DNA of 64,000 bases from Gloeophyllum trabeum ATCC 11539 (Eukaryota; Basidiomycota; Agaricomycetes; Gloeophyllales; Gloeophyllaceae), in the NCBI RefSeq assembly GCF_000344685.1, contig NW_006920412.1, positions 1,657,384 to 1,721,383 of the forward strand, written 5' to 3'. How positions within the stretch are numbered: position 1 is the stretch's first letter; every line of letters starts with the position of its first letter. Positions 1 to 11,342 of this stretch are shown piece by piece. Below the pieces are notes generated by a model. The model was not told the DNA's origin. It was given only the letters and a program-made list of their open reading frames with translations, and made no database searches. Position numbers and translations under genes: made by a program.

Positions 1-2134
1 GCTCGCTGTCTCAGAGGAGGTGACAGATCCCGGATCAGTCAAGTCCAGGTCGGAAGCATTGTCCCCTAGGTCTTGAGGTCAGCCTGCTGGGCAAACGAAA
101 TGTAAGAAGGACACATACCCAGCCGCATTAGACGTTGATTATTGAATGATTCTATTTCATCTGCGTCTTCGTCCTCGTCGTCTGCCGACCGGAGGGGCCA
201 TGCTATGGCGTTACTATCTTTGCCTAGTACTGCTCCGATAGCGGCTTGATCTACGCAGAGTTAAAGTCAACAATCGCCGCCGTCCACAAGGGTACTCACT
301 AGCTTCAGCCTCTTCCAGTTCTGAATCCGAGGCCTCTTCATCAGATTCCTCACCATCATCTTCCTCATCCTCCTCGTCCTCCTCTTCGTCGCCATCTTCC
401 TCATCATCATCTCCATCCTCGCCATCCTCTTCGTCTTCGTCTTCACTTTCCTCTTCTTCCTCCTCGTCGCCATCATTACTGCCCTCAGTGTCTCTCCTCT
501 TTGACACCCGCTCAAAAGGCCTTAGCTTCGCTTCGGGGCCCAAGATGACGCCGTCCGAAATAAGGCATCCTCTTTCCACGCGGCTTTTATCCTTGATATT
601 GACTTTCGACCCTATGATACTATTCTCGATCACGCAGTTTGCGCCTATCGTAGTACCATCGAAAACGTAGGAGTTGCTGATGATGGTGCCGGGCCCAATT
701 CTGCATCTTTGACCAATCACACTCGAAATGATCTGAGCGTTATCGAAGACTTGCGTCGAGGACCCGATCAGCGTGTTATTGCCAACCTTGCAGGTTCTAC
801 CGGAGGTAGAAAGGTGATGCATAAGTACTTGTCAAGACGGACTCGCTTTGCACGCACCTCGATAATACCACCGTGTTATCCTTTGCGATATATCTATTTC
901 CGCGCAAGTGCTCATAGGCATGACCCCCAGGGTGGTTATCGTCGGGAACTAAGGGGAACGTCCACCGAGAAAGGATATCCTTGCTAAGGACTAGAGTCAA
1001 TTGCCCGCCTGATTTCAGGAATTGACACAAAATACCTGATAGAATCGTAACTCTTGGTATCCTTTACGCGCGCTGCATAACCCTCTTTCACCACGTAGCA
1101 GTGGATATTTTTCATGAGCAGATCAGACGTCAGAACGCCATGGACGAAATCTCGTCTGAGATCTAACCAGTCGAAGTTGTCCTGGAAAAGGGAGGGTACC
1201 TGCGAGGACAGAGTTACGTCTGCGTACTTCGCATCGTAGCGTAAACCCTCACCTCAACAGAGCATACATCTATAGAACAATCTATGAGATCGTTTCGTAT
1301 CTCAACCTCAGGATGTTCAGCAAAGATTTCCCTGGGGATGCCGACGTGCGTCTTCGGTGGGTAGCCGGTTACGGGTTCATAGTGTAGACACTCCGAGGAC
1401 TCAGCATCTAAGACGAAAACAGCTGAATCTCCCCGTGATCTAATGATACCCGTACGATTCAAAAACCTGCAGAACAAACAGTACAAGCACACGCGCACCT
1501 CGTCCGATGCTTGGCCCCGCTCTCCTTCACCACCATAGTCATGATAGCATCCTTGTTCGTCTTCCGCCGTTCCCGATGCACCTGGACCACCTCATCGATC
1601 CTAACATTGCTCACCAAATCCCCATTGACCAAGACAAAGTCCGTGGTAATGAGCCCCCGCGTGTAGATGTCGCGCATAGCATCTCCCGGCGAGAACGTCT
1701 CCTTCGCGGTCATGATAGGCACGATCTTCAGCCCCGAGCTCGGCTTGGACCATTTGGACTCTCTGAATTACATGGCACCGATTCAGCGCCGGTCGAGAGG
1801 ACCACAAGAAGTGGCCCACCGTATAGCCGTCTTCACCAAGTCGGCATGAGACCGACATATCACAAAGATCTCTTGGACGCCGGCCAGGGATAGACTTTCA
1901 AACGTCCAGTCTAGTAACGGGGCATTGCATATCGGCAAGAGACACTATTCGTATTCCAAAGCTAGATCAATGGTACGGTCGCTTATCATCTTGGATATGA
2001 CGCACCCGAGGTTTAGAGAGGGTTAGTGGCTTGAACCGTTTGTTGAAGCTATCCGCGAGGATGACCGCCTGCAACGGCTCTTCCTCCTGGTCGAGCAACC
2101 TTTCCTTGCCCACACTGGAAGATTTTGGCGGCAT
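1..2134 (-). CDS. GCD6: Translation initiation factor eIF2B subunit epsilon (C-terminal end cut by window edge)
   Basis: Catalytic subunit of eIF2B, the GDP/GTP exchange factor that recycles eIF2 in the cytosol. The ATG at 2134-2132 gives a start MPPKSSSVGKERLLDQEEEP followed by the nucleotidyl-transferase-like fold (QAVILADSF, then ICNAPLLDWTFESL after an intron). The piece near 1722-1500 contains DIYTRGLITTDFVLVNGD and VQVHRERRKTNKD, typical of eIF2B epsilon. The exon at 822-300 carries the left-handed beta-helix hexapeptides (GNNTLIGSSTQV, NCVIENSIIGSKVNI). It is followed by an extremely acidic linker of about 60 Asp/Glu-rich residues encoded at about 305-490. Another exon (about 250-125) continues toward the C-terminal HEAT/W2 domain, which lies outside the window. 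Several short introns interrupt the gene. Family assignment is secure; exact exon ends are inferred by eye. Confidence 0.9.
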
Positions 2135-2637
2135 AATCGTACAGTTCAGTCAAAGACAGTAAAGCTGCAGATACCAGGGACGATCGCGTCGATGTAAAAA
2201 TGACTCATGTTGTCACTGCATGCTGGTGGGCCGGATCAGGTATATTTCTTGTCTACTTCCACATGTGTGCCATGTCACCCATTCTTGCAGGAAAAGATCA
2301 TTACAAGAATACTAGGCACATGCTATAGCGATCCAATGAAGAAAAGAAAGATGGGGTATGCAGAATAGAATCACAGGATCGCCACGACTAATTAGGTGGA
2401 AAACACGGACCAGGGTTATCGTGATGAGTAGAGTCGTCAAGGTAGTAATCAAACGCAAAACCCAAATCCGAGAGTAAGGTATAAATGAATGAATGAAATG
2501 CTGAGCGACGAAACAGAAGACATAATCATGGGTAAAAAAGGCGGTTCCAAAGATGACGCGAAAATGACAAGGAGAGATGATCAGAGGGCTCGTGACTATC
2601 GTGCGATGGGCGTTGAAGGTCTTCAACGGCATGGAGT
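2135..2637. other. Intergenic: eIF2B epsilon promoter and 3' flank of the Ala-rich gene
   Basis: This gap lies upstream of the eIF2B epsilon ATG and downstream of the stop of the next gene, both on the minus strand. The open frames in it are short and do not resemble proteins. I see no RNA gene or repeat. Confidence 0.6.
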
Positions 2638-3823
2638 CTATGCGGCAGCGGCGACAGGTGTGGGAGCAGCCTCGATGGGCTTGGTTTCGGGCTCGGCTGC
2701 GGGGGCCTCCGTCTTCGCGGGCTCGGCGGCGGCGGACTCAGCAGCAGCAGCGGTCTCAGTGGCCGGGTTCTCCAAGGGAGCGACGGCAGCGGGCTCCTCA
2801 ATCTGAGGAGGGTTCTCGTCGACCTTCGGGGGAGTGTTGTGGGACTCCTTGTGCTTGGGCTTGAAGAAGTCACCAACACGCGCCGACAAGCGGCGGCCGA
2901 CCTTGCTGCTCTTCTTAGCATCCTCCTTCTGTAGAGGTATCATTAGCGAATCGTTAACAATTGTTAAAAGCTCAAGGAATGTACCTTATCCTCCTTGGGG
3001 GTCTCTTTGGGAGCCTCGGTTGCTTCCGTTGCGGCCTCCTTGGGGGCCTCAGCGTTCTCAGGGGCAGCCTCGGGGGCAGCAGCAACCTCACTGGGAATAG
3101 TTGTTAGTTACCGAGACAAATGACATGGAAAGATCAGGCACTCACGTCTCCTTGACGGGCTCGGCGGCCTGAGCAGCCGCAGCCTCCTCGGCAGCGGGAG
3201 CGGCAGGCGTCTCCTCGGCCTTGGCCTCCTCCTTAGCGGGCTCCTCAGCAACAGGAGCAGGAGTGGGCTACGACGAGACGTTAACGTATACCAGGGGACC
3301 CTGGAGGATATAGGCGCACCTCAACCTCTTCCTTCTTCTTCTCAGCCTTGGGGCTCTTCGGGCCCTTGGCCTTCTTCAAGGGCGCGAGCAGCTTGGAGAA
3401 CAAGCCAGGGCTCTTGGGTCTCTCCTCTTTCTTGGGTGCCTCAGCGGCAGGGGCGGCCTCCTCAGCAGGCTTGGCCTCCTCCTTCGCGGGTTCCTCCGTC
3501 GCAGCCTCGGTGGTGGTCTCGGGGACAGCAGGGGCAGCAGCCTCCGGTTGCTAGAATACGGATTGAGAAAAATAGCGGATGATGGGCGGAAGCGACGCGT
3601 CTCACCTCGGCCTTGGGCTCCTCGGCGGCGGGGGCAGCGACGGCGACCTCCTACGAAACAATGAGTGGGACTAGTCGCAAGACTGAGAAATGACGCGTAC
3701 GGTAGCGGGAACGGGCTCCTCAGCCTTGGGGACCTCAGCAGTGGGGACCTCAGGCTCGGCAGCGGGGGTCTCGGTAGGCTTAACCTCCTCGACGGGAGCA
3801 GCGGGAGCGGCTTCAGCAGACAT
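2638..3823 (-). CDS. Ala/Glu/Pro/Lys-rich protein of unknown function, conserved-looking basic tail
   Basis: Six exons join cleanly: 3823-3701, 3650-3606, 3550-3320, 3267-3146, 3090-2985 and 2928-2638, giving 305 residues. The protein starts MSAEAAPAAPVEEVKPTE and is almost wholly low-complexity Ala, Glu, Pro, Lys and Val. The one structured-looking piece is near the C-terminus, KKSSKVGRRLSARVGDFFKP, a basic amphipathic segment followed by another acidic Ala/Pro tail. No signal peptide or membrane segment is visible. Codons are strongly biased (GAG, AAG, GCC, CCC, GTC), and the leader is pyrimidine-rich with its own intron, both of which suggest high expression. I do not recognise a named family. 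The amphipathic basic patch could bind membrane or a protein partner, but that is inference. Splicing is well supported by the continuous reading frame. Confidence 0.8.
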
Positions 3824-3855
3824 TACGATAGGTGTTAGGTGGGAGCTGACGAGGG

Positions 3856-3948
3856 CTACGTGTCAGTTATTATAAGGACAGGAGTACAAAGGGAGGGCGA
3901 AAACAAAGGTTCGGCAGGAGGAGAAAGCGAGTAGAAAAAGCGACTCAC
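3856..3948 (-). other. Probable 5' UTR intron of the Ala-rich gene
   Basis: On the minus strand a GTGAGTCG donor (3948) and a CGTAG acceptor (3856) flank a 93-base stretch, with a branch-like CTGAC about 10 bases before the acceptor. The next downstream exon contains the start codon at 3823. Upstream of the donor the leader is rich in CT runs (about 3960-4040), as is common in strongly expressed fungal genes. Confidence 0.6.
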
Positions 3949-4932
3949 GATGAACCGATAATAAGACACAAGAGAGAGAAACGGGCGGGAACGCTGCCTC
4001 GACCCAAGAGGAGGTATAGAGAGAAAAGAGAGAGAGGGAGATAGGAGAGCAGTTGCTGGGACGCGCTCTTCTTATCCTTATTTGGCTTGGCTTTTGGAAC
4101 CAAATAGAAGCAACCAAGGACCCCGGACTTCGTCCCAGTGTGGTCTGCCCGCTTCTTCGTATCAGCGCCCTTGCGATCTCGTATGTTTTTCTTTTCCAGC
4201 CGGAATTTCTTCCGTGTACTGCAGTGATCCCGTCGCCGTTGCGCCCGGCTCGCCCTGATTTACGTGTGCTCAGGCCGTCCGCCTTGTGCTTATAAGGGCA
4301 GCGGAGTAGCGGTACCCCCCGCCGTTCTCACAAGGGGAGGGCCTCGAAGCGTGACTCGACTAAGCGAATCACGTCGCGACGACCCCGAAAAATGATGGAA
4401 GCGGTCTCACCGAAACCTAATCAAATGTGCTCTGGATGTCGACAATCGCATCATTCCTGTCGCTGGGCTCGCCTCAACGTGAATCCCTATATTATTACCA
4501 GCTCTGAGCTTCCGCTGGGCCCGACGCGTTGCTCGCGAGCGTGCGGTGGGGGGATTCACTGCTGTCTTGTCTGGGGTCGAAGGCCTAAATTTTCAGCAAG
4601 TGATCTTCTGGGCTTCTCCGGGCTATGCCGTGTTAGTTGTTTCAGCAATACCCTATTTCACACGGCCGGGCGCTGTCTTGACGTGCGCTGGCCACCGCGC
4701 AGGACGATGCTGCAGCCTGGAATGCCTTTGTCGATCGTGTATAGCGCTGCGGAGCCTCTGTCAATGGCATGCACTGCAACTGATCGGACGCGTTCAACGT
4801 GGCTGCTATATACAAGGGGGCCCGACGTCATTCCTGTAATGTCGGCCCACTCCACCTTGTAACGCCTTGAGGCGTTTATAAAGTCCTGTACCGTCCCCTC
4901 CTCACGCAGCTGTACGCTTCAGTCCTTCTCAC
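3949..4932. promoter_or_regulatory. Divergent intergenic region (Ala-rich gene / PalI-like gene)
   Basis: About 1 kb between two divergent genes. The side next to 3950-4040 is a CT-rich leader on the minus strand. A frame of 156 codons at 4392-4862 has no recognisable protein character (many Cys, Arg, Ser and Trp) and is probably chance. The right end, from about 4860, should hold the promoter of the PalI-like gene. I see no RNA gene. Confidence 0.5.
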
Positions 4933-5922
4933 ATGTTAGACGCAATCGCCCCCTTTCTCATATTTGCTGCTTTCCTCTTGCTTCTCCTTGTCTCTCTTTC
5001 CGTGCCTATTATAAAGACCATCTACATATTCAAGCTCTACGCCAATGTAGCTGTCAGTGCCCTCACTGCTGATGCCCACAGTAATGCTCGTTTCGGAGTC
5101 TGGGGTTACTGTGTCGACGCTGTCACCGTCTCGTGAGTTCTAATTCAGCCCTCCCTGCATGCCTCACAATTCATCGTCTTGAAATCAGTGTCTTGGGCGT
5201 CAGCGAGACCACGCCAGGCTCTTGCTCTCCGCGTCATCTGGGCTATGACTTGAACGGGATCATTGGGAGCGTCCTGTATGACCACTGCATCACCTCTCCA
5301 GCCTTCAACCTCATGTTTGTCTAGGGAATCTCGTGGCTATAATCCTCACGTTATCTCCAAAGCCGTAACGGCCGTCCTAGTTCTGCACCCAATAGGTCTG
5401 TGGCGCAACTGGCAACTCCTGCGCTATACCAATGTCCGCTGACAGCCGTATCTCTCTACTAGCATGCGGATTAGCATTTCTCGCTCTACTCACCTCGCTG
5501 GCAATGCTACGCCCCGGAACGGCTCGCGGCGCTTCCATATTGACTTTGATCTTTGGGCTCCTAGCCACACTCGTCACGACAGCAGTATTCCTCATTGACG
5601 TCATCGCGGTGGCGGTAGTCCGCACCAAAGTGCACAACGAGACCGACGGCGACCTCTGGTTCGCGTTCGGCAACGCCGTTAGTGTTCAGTCGACTGAGTG
5701 CGCGAGCGTGCCTGACGAGCGTGTCTATGCAGATCTGGATGACTCTGGGCGCCACCATTGCCTTGTGGCTCTCGCTATTGGGCGCGTGCGCAGGAATTTG
5801 CGGCTTCGGCGGAGGAAGATACAGAAGGTGAGAAGACTCCTTTTCATACCATTTGAATTCATGTCAGGGCTTATATATTACCTTCTCTAAATAGACGTTC
5901 GAGGAAAGCTGGCACCTACTGA
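4933..5922 (+). CDS. PalI/Rim9 (SUR7-related) four-span membrane protein
   Basis: Members of this family help assemble the plasma-membrane pH-sensing complex of the Rim/Pal pathway. Exons 4933-5132, 5189-5275, 5325-5395, 5463-5677, 5733-5827 and 5895-5922 join in frame to give 231 residues. The N-terminus is a hydrophobic span (FLIFAAFLLLLLVSLSVPII). The extracellular loop carries the family signature FGVWGYCVDAVTVS and then SCSPRHLGYDL, whose Cys pair is typical. Further spans follow: AVTAVLVLHPIACGLAFLAL, a span around LIFGLLATLVTTAVFLIDV, and WMTLGATIALWLSLLGACAG. The tail is short and basic (GGGRYRRRSRKAGTY). Many PalI proteins have a long cytoplasmic tail; this one is short, so a SUR7/Rim9-like paralogue is equally possible. 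Confidence 0.8.
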
Positions 5923-6398
5923 GGATGCGACTACGGTCATCCTACTGATCGTGTGACTTGATCGACCATGGACTGTTTGTACATAGATGCTAATCTCTGA
6001 GACGACTTGACGCTCTTGACGCCTTTCCTGTTCTTGGCCAGGACATTGTACCTACGACTGGGTGTATTATAAGTAGACTCGTATGGAACATATTACAAGC
6101 TTTTGCCTTGCTTCGAGGATTCCGAAATCGCAAAGCAGTAGTACTTCGTTCCACATCATTGCAGCGTCCTCTTGTCACTTTCATGTGAGCGGGCACATTA
6201 CGCCGTTGTGACCAAGCGCTGAGATTATGCTGAGGTAAAACTCATCATGGCCCCAGCTGACCACCTAGGCAAGTTAAGTGTCGAATGCAATAATGTAGAT
6301 GTGGAACAGTATACCTATGACAGAGGCAGAAGTCCGAGGTCCGGCCGAGGTATATTTGTGGCAATGGCGAATAGAGCGAGCTCACATAGAATAACCGT
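5923..6398. other. Convergent intergenic region
   Basis: 3' flanks of the PalI-like gene and of the methyltransferase gene on the opposite strand. Only short chance frames are present, with no repeat or RNA gene seen. Confidence 0.6.
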
Positions 6399-7273
6399 CT
6401 AACCCAATGTCATCCGCCAGATCTCCACGCCATCCCAGTCGTCCTTAGTCCACACCAGTGCGCCTTTCTCCATGCTCTTCGTGAGTTTCTTCTGTGGAAC
6501 ACGCTCGACAACGAAACCCCATGTATCCTTTGCCTCAGATAGTGCTCGGTTTATAAGAGCAGGGTCGCGACGTTCAACACAGATATATACCGGCGGACTG
6601 CGAGAGCCCTTCGATGTCGACTGGACTGATTGAGCAGAGAGTGCATGGAGTGAGCGGAGAAGCGGCGTGCACAGGGATTCTGTGTACAGAGTATCCGACG
6701 TGACGATTAGGTCAAATGGCGGCCGAAGTAGTTCAGAGCTCTCCGTAAGGCACGTCTGCGAGGGAGATGTTATGCTTTCGTGATCCGCCCAAGTCCAGTC
6801 CGACGGCGGAACAGTCCAATCCAGCTCACGAACTTCAATCAAGCCAGGATCACCGGTCATGACAGCGGCATTCGTGGAGATGTTCTCCCTGAGGACAGCG
6901 GCGATAACGTTGGAGACGTCAGTGGCAAGGACATCCCAGCCCAGAGATGATAGCGCCAGGCTGCGATGATGGCACCCAGACGTACTGAGTAGCGTATTCC
7001 GAATGAGAGAGGCGTCACCCACGCCGTCAGCCCTATCCCGCTCCCCAATTCAACGGCTCTGGGACGCCTTTTCGACTCGGATCTACCAGAGTGCTGGAGT
7101 TTCGTGGAGATATCCGCAAGATAGAGTGACATGCACTGCGCGCCCAGCCACAGCGCAGTTCCATTCGCCTTGCCGTCGTCAAGCTGTCGCAGAGCGAAAC
7201 GACGGCCCAGGAAAGGATAATCGAGCAATGGAATATGCTTTGTGTGATGCGCTGGCAGCGGCGGGGAAGACAT
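6399..7273 (-). CDS. Seven-beta-strand lysine-type methyltransferase (METTL21/FAM86/EFM family)
   Basis: Probable SAM-dependent protein-lysine methyltransferase. Exons 7273-7023 and 6960-6399 join in frame to give 270 residues. Motif I is AVELGSGIGLTAL, with the intron falling inside it. Then come the acidic motif WDVLATDVSNV and the post-motif DLIVTSDTLYTES; its DTLY matches the [DE]xx[YF] signature of this lysine methyltransferase group. The C-terminus ends WDGVEIWRMTLG, also family-like. The ATG at 7273 (MSSPPLPAHHTKH) was chosen because the frame further upstream runs into the divergent promoter shared with the RhoGEF gene 226 bases away. The substrate cannot be read from the sequence. 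Confidence 0.82.
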
Positions 7274-7499
7274 AGAGGCGGACAGCAGCGGGCAGAGGCA
7301 GATAGCGTATGGTAGTCGCCCGAAGCGTGAGGTGAAGAAGTGTATAGCCTTGTTTTGCTTCCGCGCTCGCGAGTCTGGTCGCCGTTGCATGGACCAGCCT
7401 GCCCGCACGGCCTACACGTTCCTTCTGCTTACTCTCATCGTTGCTGCGCCTGTTCGCCGTACATATTCCTGAGCGGCGCGCAACGCCCCCCAGCTCGCC

Positions 7500-10400
7500 A
7501 TGAAGGCGCTTTTCAACCGATTCAACAGGAGCATCACCAGGGAGAAGGATCGCGAGCCCGCCAAAGACGATAGTTACCCCTTCAAGAAGGAGAAACTACC
7601 AGCGCTCCCCCCTTTGCCGGAATGGCCGCCTGCACAACCTGCGACGGGCACGCCCAAGTCGGTGGACTCGCGCAAACCTCTGCCCGACATCGGAACACGC
7701 GCTTTACCCCCTGTTGACCAACCTATACGCTCCCTATCGACCGATTCTTCCGCGACCGGTACCACTACTACCCACCAGTCCTCAACTCCTGTAGGGACCC
7801 CTGCTGCAGAGCGGGGTCAAGACGATGCGCTGGGTCTTGAAGACTTACACCCGCCTCGTTCGGAGCCCGACTCAGCGGGACGTAGTTCGCGAAAGACTGC
7901 CAACGGAAGCGTCAACACGGCTGCTGGTAGCAGTGATGCCCCGAAGAAGGTAGCCTTTCTGTCGCCTCCGCCTACTCCCGGACCTTCAGGCGATCGCGCG
8001 TTGCCCGCTGATGCACCTGCGAACGGCGCGACAACAGGCGCTCCGCTGAAAACAACTGTATCGCGTTTCCAGGCCGCACATGGCAAGGATCCTCGTGGAT
8101 CTACATCTACATCCGCATCCGCGTCCAAGACAGACGTTAGCAAAGCCACGAGTAGCGCGGCCAAACCCACGTCCACGCGGTCGGCGACATCCCCTTATCC
8201 CAAGGTTGCTGGAGATGCAGCCTCCCTTCACCAGTCACTTCGCTCCGGTACACCATATTCACAGATGACTGGGAACAGTAGCCGTATCTTAGCCGTGTCG
8301 TCCTGGAGCGAGGGAGCGGAAGAGGATCTGGTCACGAACCTGGGGCCCAGGGAACGTACCAGGCAGGAAGTCTTATGGGAGATAGTAGCGAGCGAGGAGA
8401 GGTAAGTCTTATGCCACTTCTCACCAATAACTGTTCTCATGAGATGCTGTAGATATGTGAACGAACTGGTGAAGTTGAAGGAGACTTTCATCGAACCTCT
8501 CCTGCATCCTTTCTCGACATCACCCGTGACATCACCGACACCCCTGGAGCTGGATGACTACCCCCGTTTCGACTCTCCCCAGGAATCCCTTGACCATCTT
8601 CCCATCGCAGCACGTTTTCTCTCGCCGATCGGCTTTCGTTCGGAAACACCGACGGCAGTGCCGCCAACCATTACACCGTCGAACAGCAGGGATGGCAAGG
8701 ACCATCCCAATATCGACGGTGAATCCCTAGATACCGATGAAGAGGACGAGGTCGATGACCGCATGGGCAAATCGTTCCACTCACCCTCGTCGCGAAAGCC
8801 TTCAAACAGTACGAACCCCGCATCGAAGCTTAATCATCCACGATCCCCTTATGGCACCACTCGGACAGCTTCAGGGGGACGCGGGCCAGCCGCGGTAGTG
8901 CCATTCCCATCCCGGTCGCACCAGTCGCTACCTGCCCCTCCTCGCACAAATCCCAACGCAGCGTCTACGCAGTCCCTCGGCAGGCAATCCTTTGTAGGTC
9001 AGTCGGAGAAAGAGAAAGAGCAGGAGCGCAAGAATGCTACTGGCTCCAAAGGGGTTCTTCGTAAACTAAAGAAGAGCTCCACGTCTCCCGACAGTATTGT
9101 CATTGAGGGCGCAGTCCCTCCTCATCAGCTACCGGAGGACTTGAGACGATGTCTCGAAGTGATCGAGTCAAGCATCATCGAGGGTCATCAGAAGCTGAGT
9201 GAAGGCCTGCGAAAGAGGTACGACGAACAGTATCCCCTCGTGCGGTCTCTCGCAGACGTATTTGTGTCAAACGTGAGTACGCTCGACTTCGCTATACTTT
9301 ATACTAATTAGCCTTACCAGTCGCATATCCTTCATGGCTATGCCCAATACGTTCTGCACCTTGAGCGAGCGTTGGAGCAGGTGGACAACGCGTTGTCCAC
9401 GGCCTATGCCACGAAGAAGCCCAAGAAACAGGACGCAAACGATTGGCTCAAAGTCTGCAGGTACCTTCAGAAGCTGGAAGAGACAGCCGCGGATAAGGGC
9501 GAGACTGGTCTCGCCATTTCGTTGTCCAAGCCATTCCAACGGTTGCTGAAATACCCCCTGCTCTTCCAAAACCTCCTTTTCCACACGGATCCGAGTACGT
9601 TTGAATACGAAAGTACGCTCCAAATGGTGGCAGAAGTCGAGACTATCGTGCGAAGTATCGAAGACGAGAAGATACAGAAGGAGGAGAGGGACAAGACGCG
9701 AGATGTGTTTGCACGTATAGAAGGCCTCGAGAAAGTCAAGCAATTGGCGGCTCCGAAGCCTTCGCGGGTGCTCGTTGAAGAGCGGCAGTTGATGCCATCT
9801 CAGGAACAAGGTGGTTCACCAGCTCCTGGCAAGACCCCGGGGTCGCCGCCCACGGCCATGAACGGCAAGAATGTGAAGGGCAAGACGTCGTTCAAGCGCC
9901 TCAGCGATGTCTTACAGCCCAGTTCGAGTGGGATAGGCGGAAAGAAGGACCTGTGGCTCGTCGTGTTCAATGATGTCGTACTCAGATGTCAGAGGACCGG
10001 CACCACATCGTTACCATTGGTAGCCGCAACGAATTCCAGGGTGAATTCATTACCGGACTTGCAGGGCAAGGCAAAGTACGCGACTACCGGTCGAAGGGGC
10101 TCTCACACGAAACCGAGGAATTTGTACAAATTCATCAAGGTAAGCATGGACCAAATGCTGGGGGCTAATGCTCATGTGATATTCCCTTGCGTAGATCGAG
10201 ACATGGGATATCGGCCATGTTGTTCAACCTCGCGAGGGTGTGGTAGCAATGGAAGAGTAAGTTTCCAGGAGCATTATACAGTTTTACTGGCGATTTACCT
10301 GACCTTCGCAGTGTTGTGCGATCTAAGGCACAGTACCATTCAGGCGTACCACAGCCAAGAATCGTGCCAATGCCAGACGATGATGAGGATAGGGCTATGG

Positions 10401-10951
10401 ACTCGGATGATTCGGATAGGAAGAGCAAAATGAGTTTCTCTTACTGGGGCGCGGACAAGATCACCATTCAAAAACCGGTCGTCAAGCCGAAACCTGCGGC
10501 TCCCGCGGGAGCGCGAAGAGCTTCACCGGCGATGTCAACAGCTTATGCAAGGGAATCGTCTGCCAATGCCAAGTTTGGCACGCGATTAATGGACACGGCG
10601 AACCCAGCACGTCCGGCTAGTCGTCGTACGCAAGGTACCCCTGCTGGTCGCACTACCCCATCTGCTCGCCGACAACCTCAATCGGACGAAGGCCATTCTG
10701 CTAAGGCGACCGTGACACGGGATCCAGGGAGGCCGGCGTGGGTAGGCACTGGCAGCTCTCGGGCGAACACGTCGACGCCAACTGCGGCTAAACGTACCCG
10801 GAACATATCGCAAACAAGCGCAGCCACGAAAGCGACGGTCACGTCCAACAACAAATCTCTGGCGTCTCCTGCTCCGTCAGAAGACTCGGGAGTGGGAATG
10901 TATCGCCAGATCATAGCCCAGAATCCGTCTTTGACCCGCCTGGACACATAG
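7500..10951 (+). CDS. Dbl-homology RhoGEF with PH domain
   Basis: Guanine-nucleotide exchange factor for Rho-family GTPases, acting at the membrane in polarity and actin control. Exons 7500-8401, 8453-9272, 9321-10139, 10195-10256 and 10312-10951 give 1080 residues. Residues 1-280 are a Ser/Pro/Thr-rich disordered region. The DH domain begins at about 285 (TRQEVLWEIVASEERYVNEL) and resumes at about 540 (VIESSIIEGHQKLSEGL through PFQRLLKYPLLFQNLL) after an insertion of about 215 low-complexity residues. A PH domain follows (TSFKRLSDVLQ, KKDLWLVVFNDVVLRCQ, ETWDIGHVVQP), itself holding a Ser-rich loop. The last 200 residues are Ser/Thr/Ala-rich and disordered. The GTPase partner is unknown. Confidence 0.88.
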
Positions 10952-11342
10952 ACTCTTTCCTTCACGTCCATAATGCTCGTTCTTCCGATCCTCACGACCA
11001 GACATGTGCATACTCGCCTCCTATACTCGCTCTGCTCTGTAATCATGTTGCTGACTACCCCTGTTTCACGATACCGTAGCACTTTCCTTACCCGTTGGCC
11101 TCTTCCATGCAATGCCTCGCATTTTCTCGTTTTCATTATATCTTTTCTTATCAGTCCGTCTTTAATTATCTGCTTGCTTCTCCGTATGCATGATGAACAC
11201 TATTATTCTCGGTCTAGCAAAGGCAGACCTGTGATGAACACTCGCAGTTTACCCTCGATCGGTTCGCGTCCGTTGTGTTCCTTGATAGACTACTTTGTAT
11301 TACTCATACAGCTATAGGATTCTATTGCATTCTGCCGCCTAT
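10952..11342. other. Convergent intergenic region
   Basis: 3' flanks of the RhoGEF and asparagine synthetase genes. T-rich and pyrimidine-rich stretches (11100-11170) are consistent with untranslated and termination sequence. Nothing else is seen. Confidence 0.6.

Noticed and set aside
4392..4862. 156-codon open frame in the divergent gap
   Set aside because: Composition rich in Cys, Arg, Ser and Trp with no domain; likely chance frame in GC-rich DNA.
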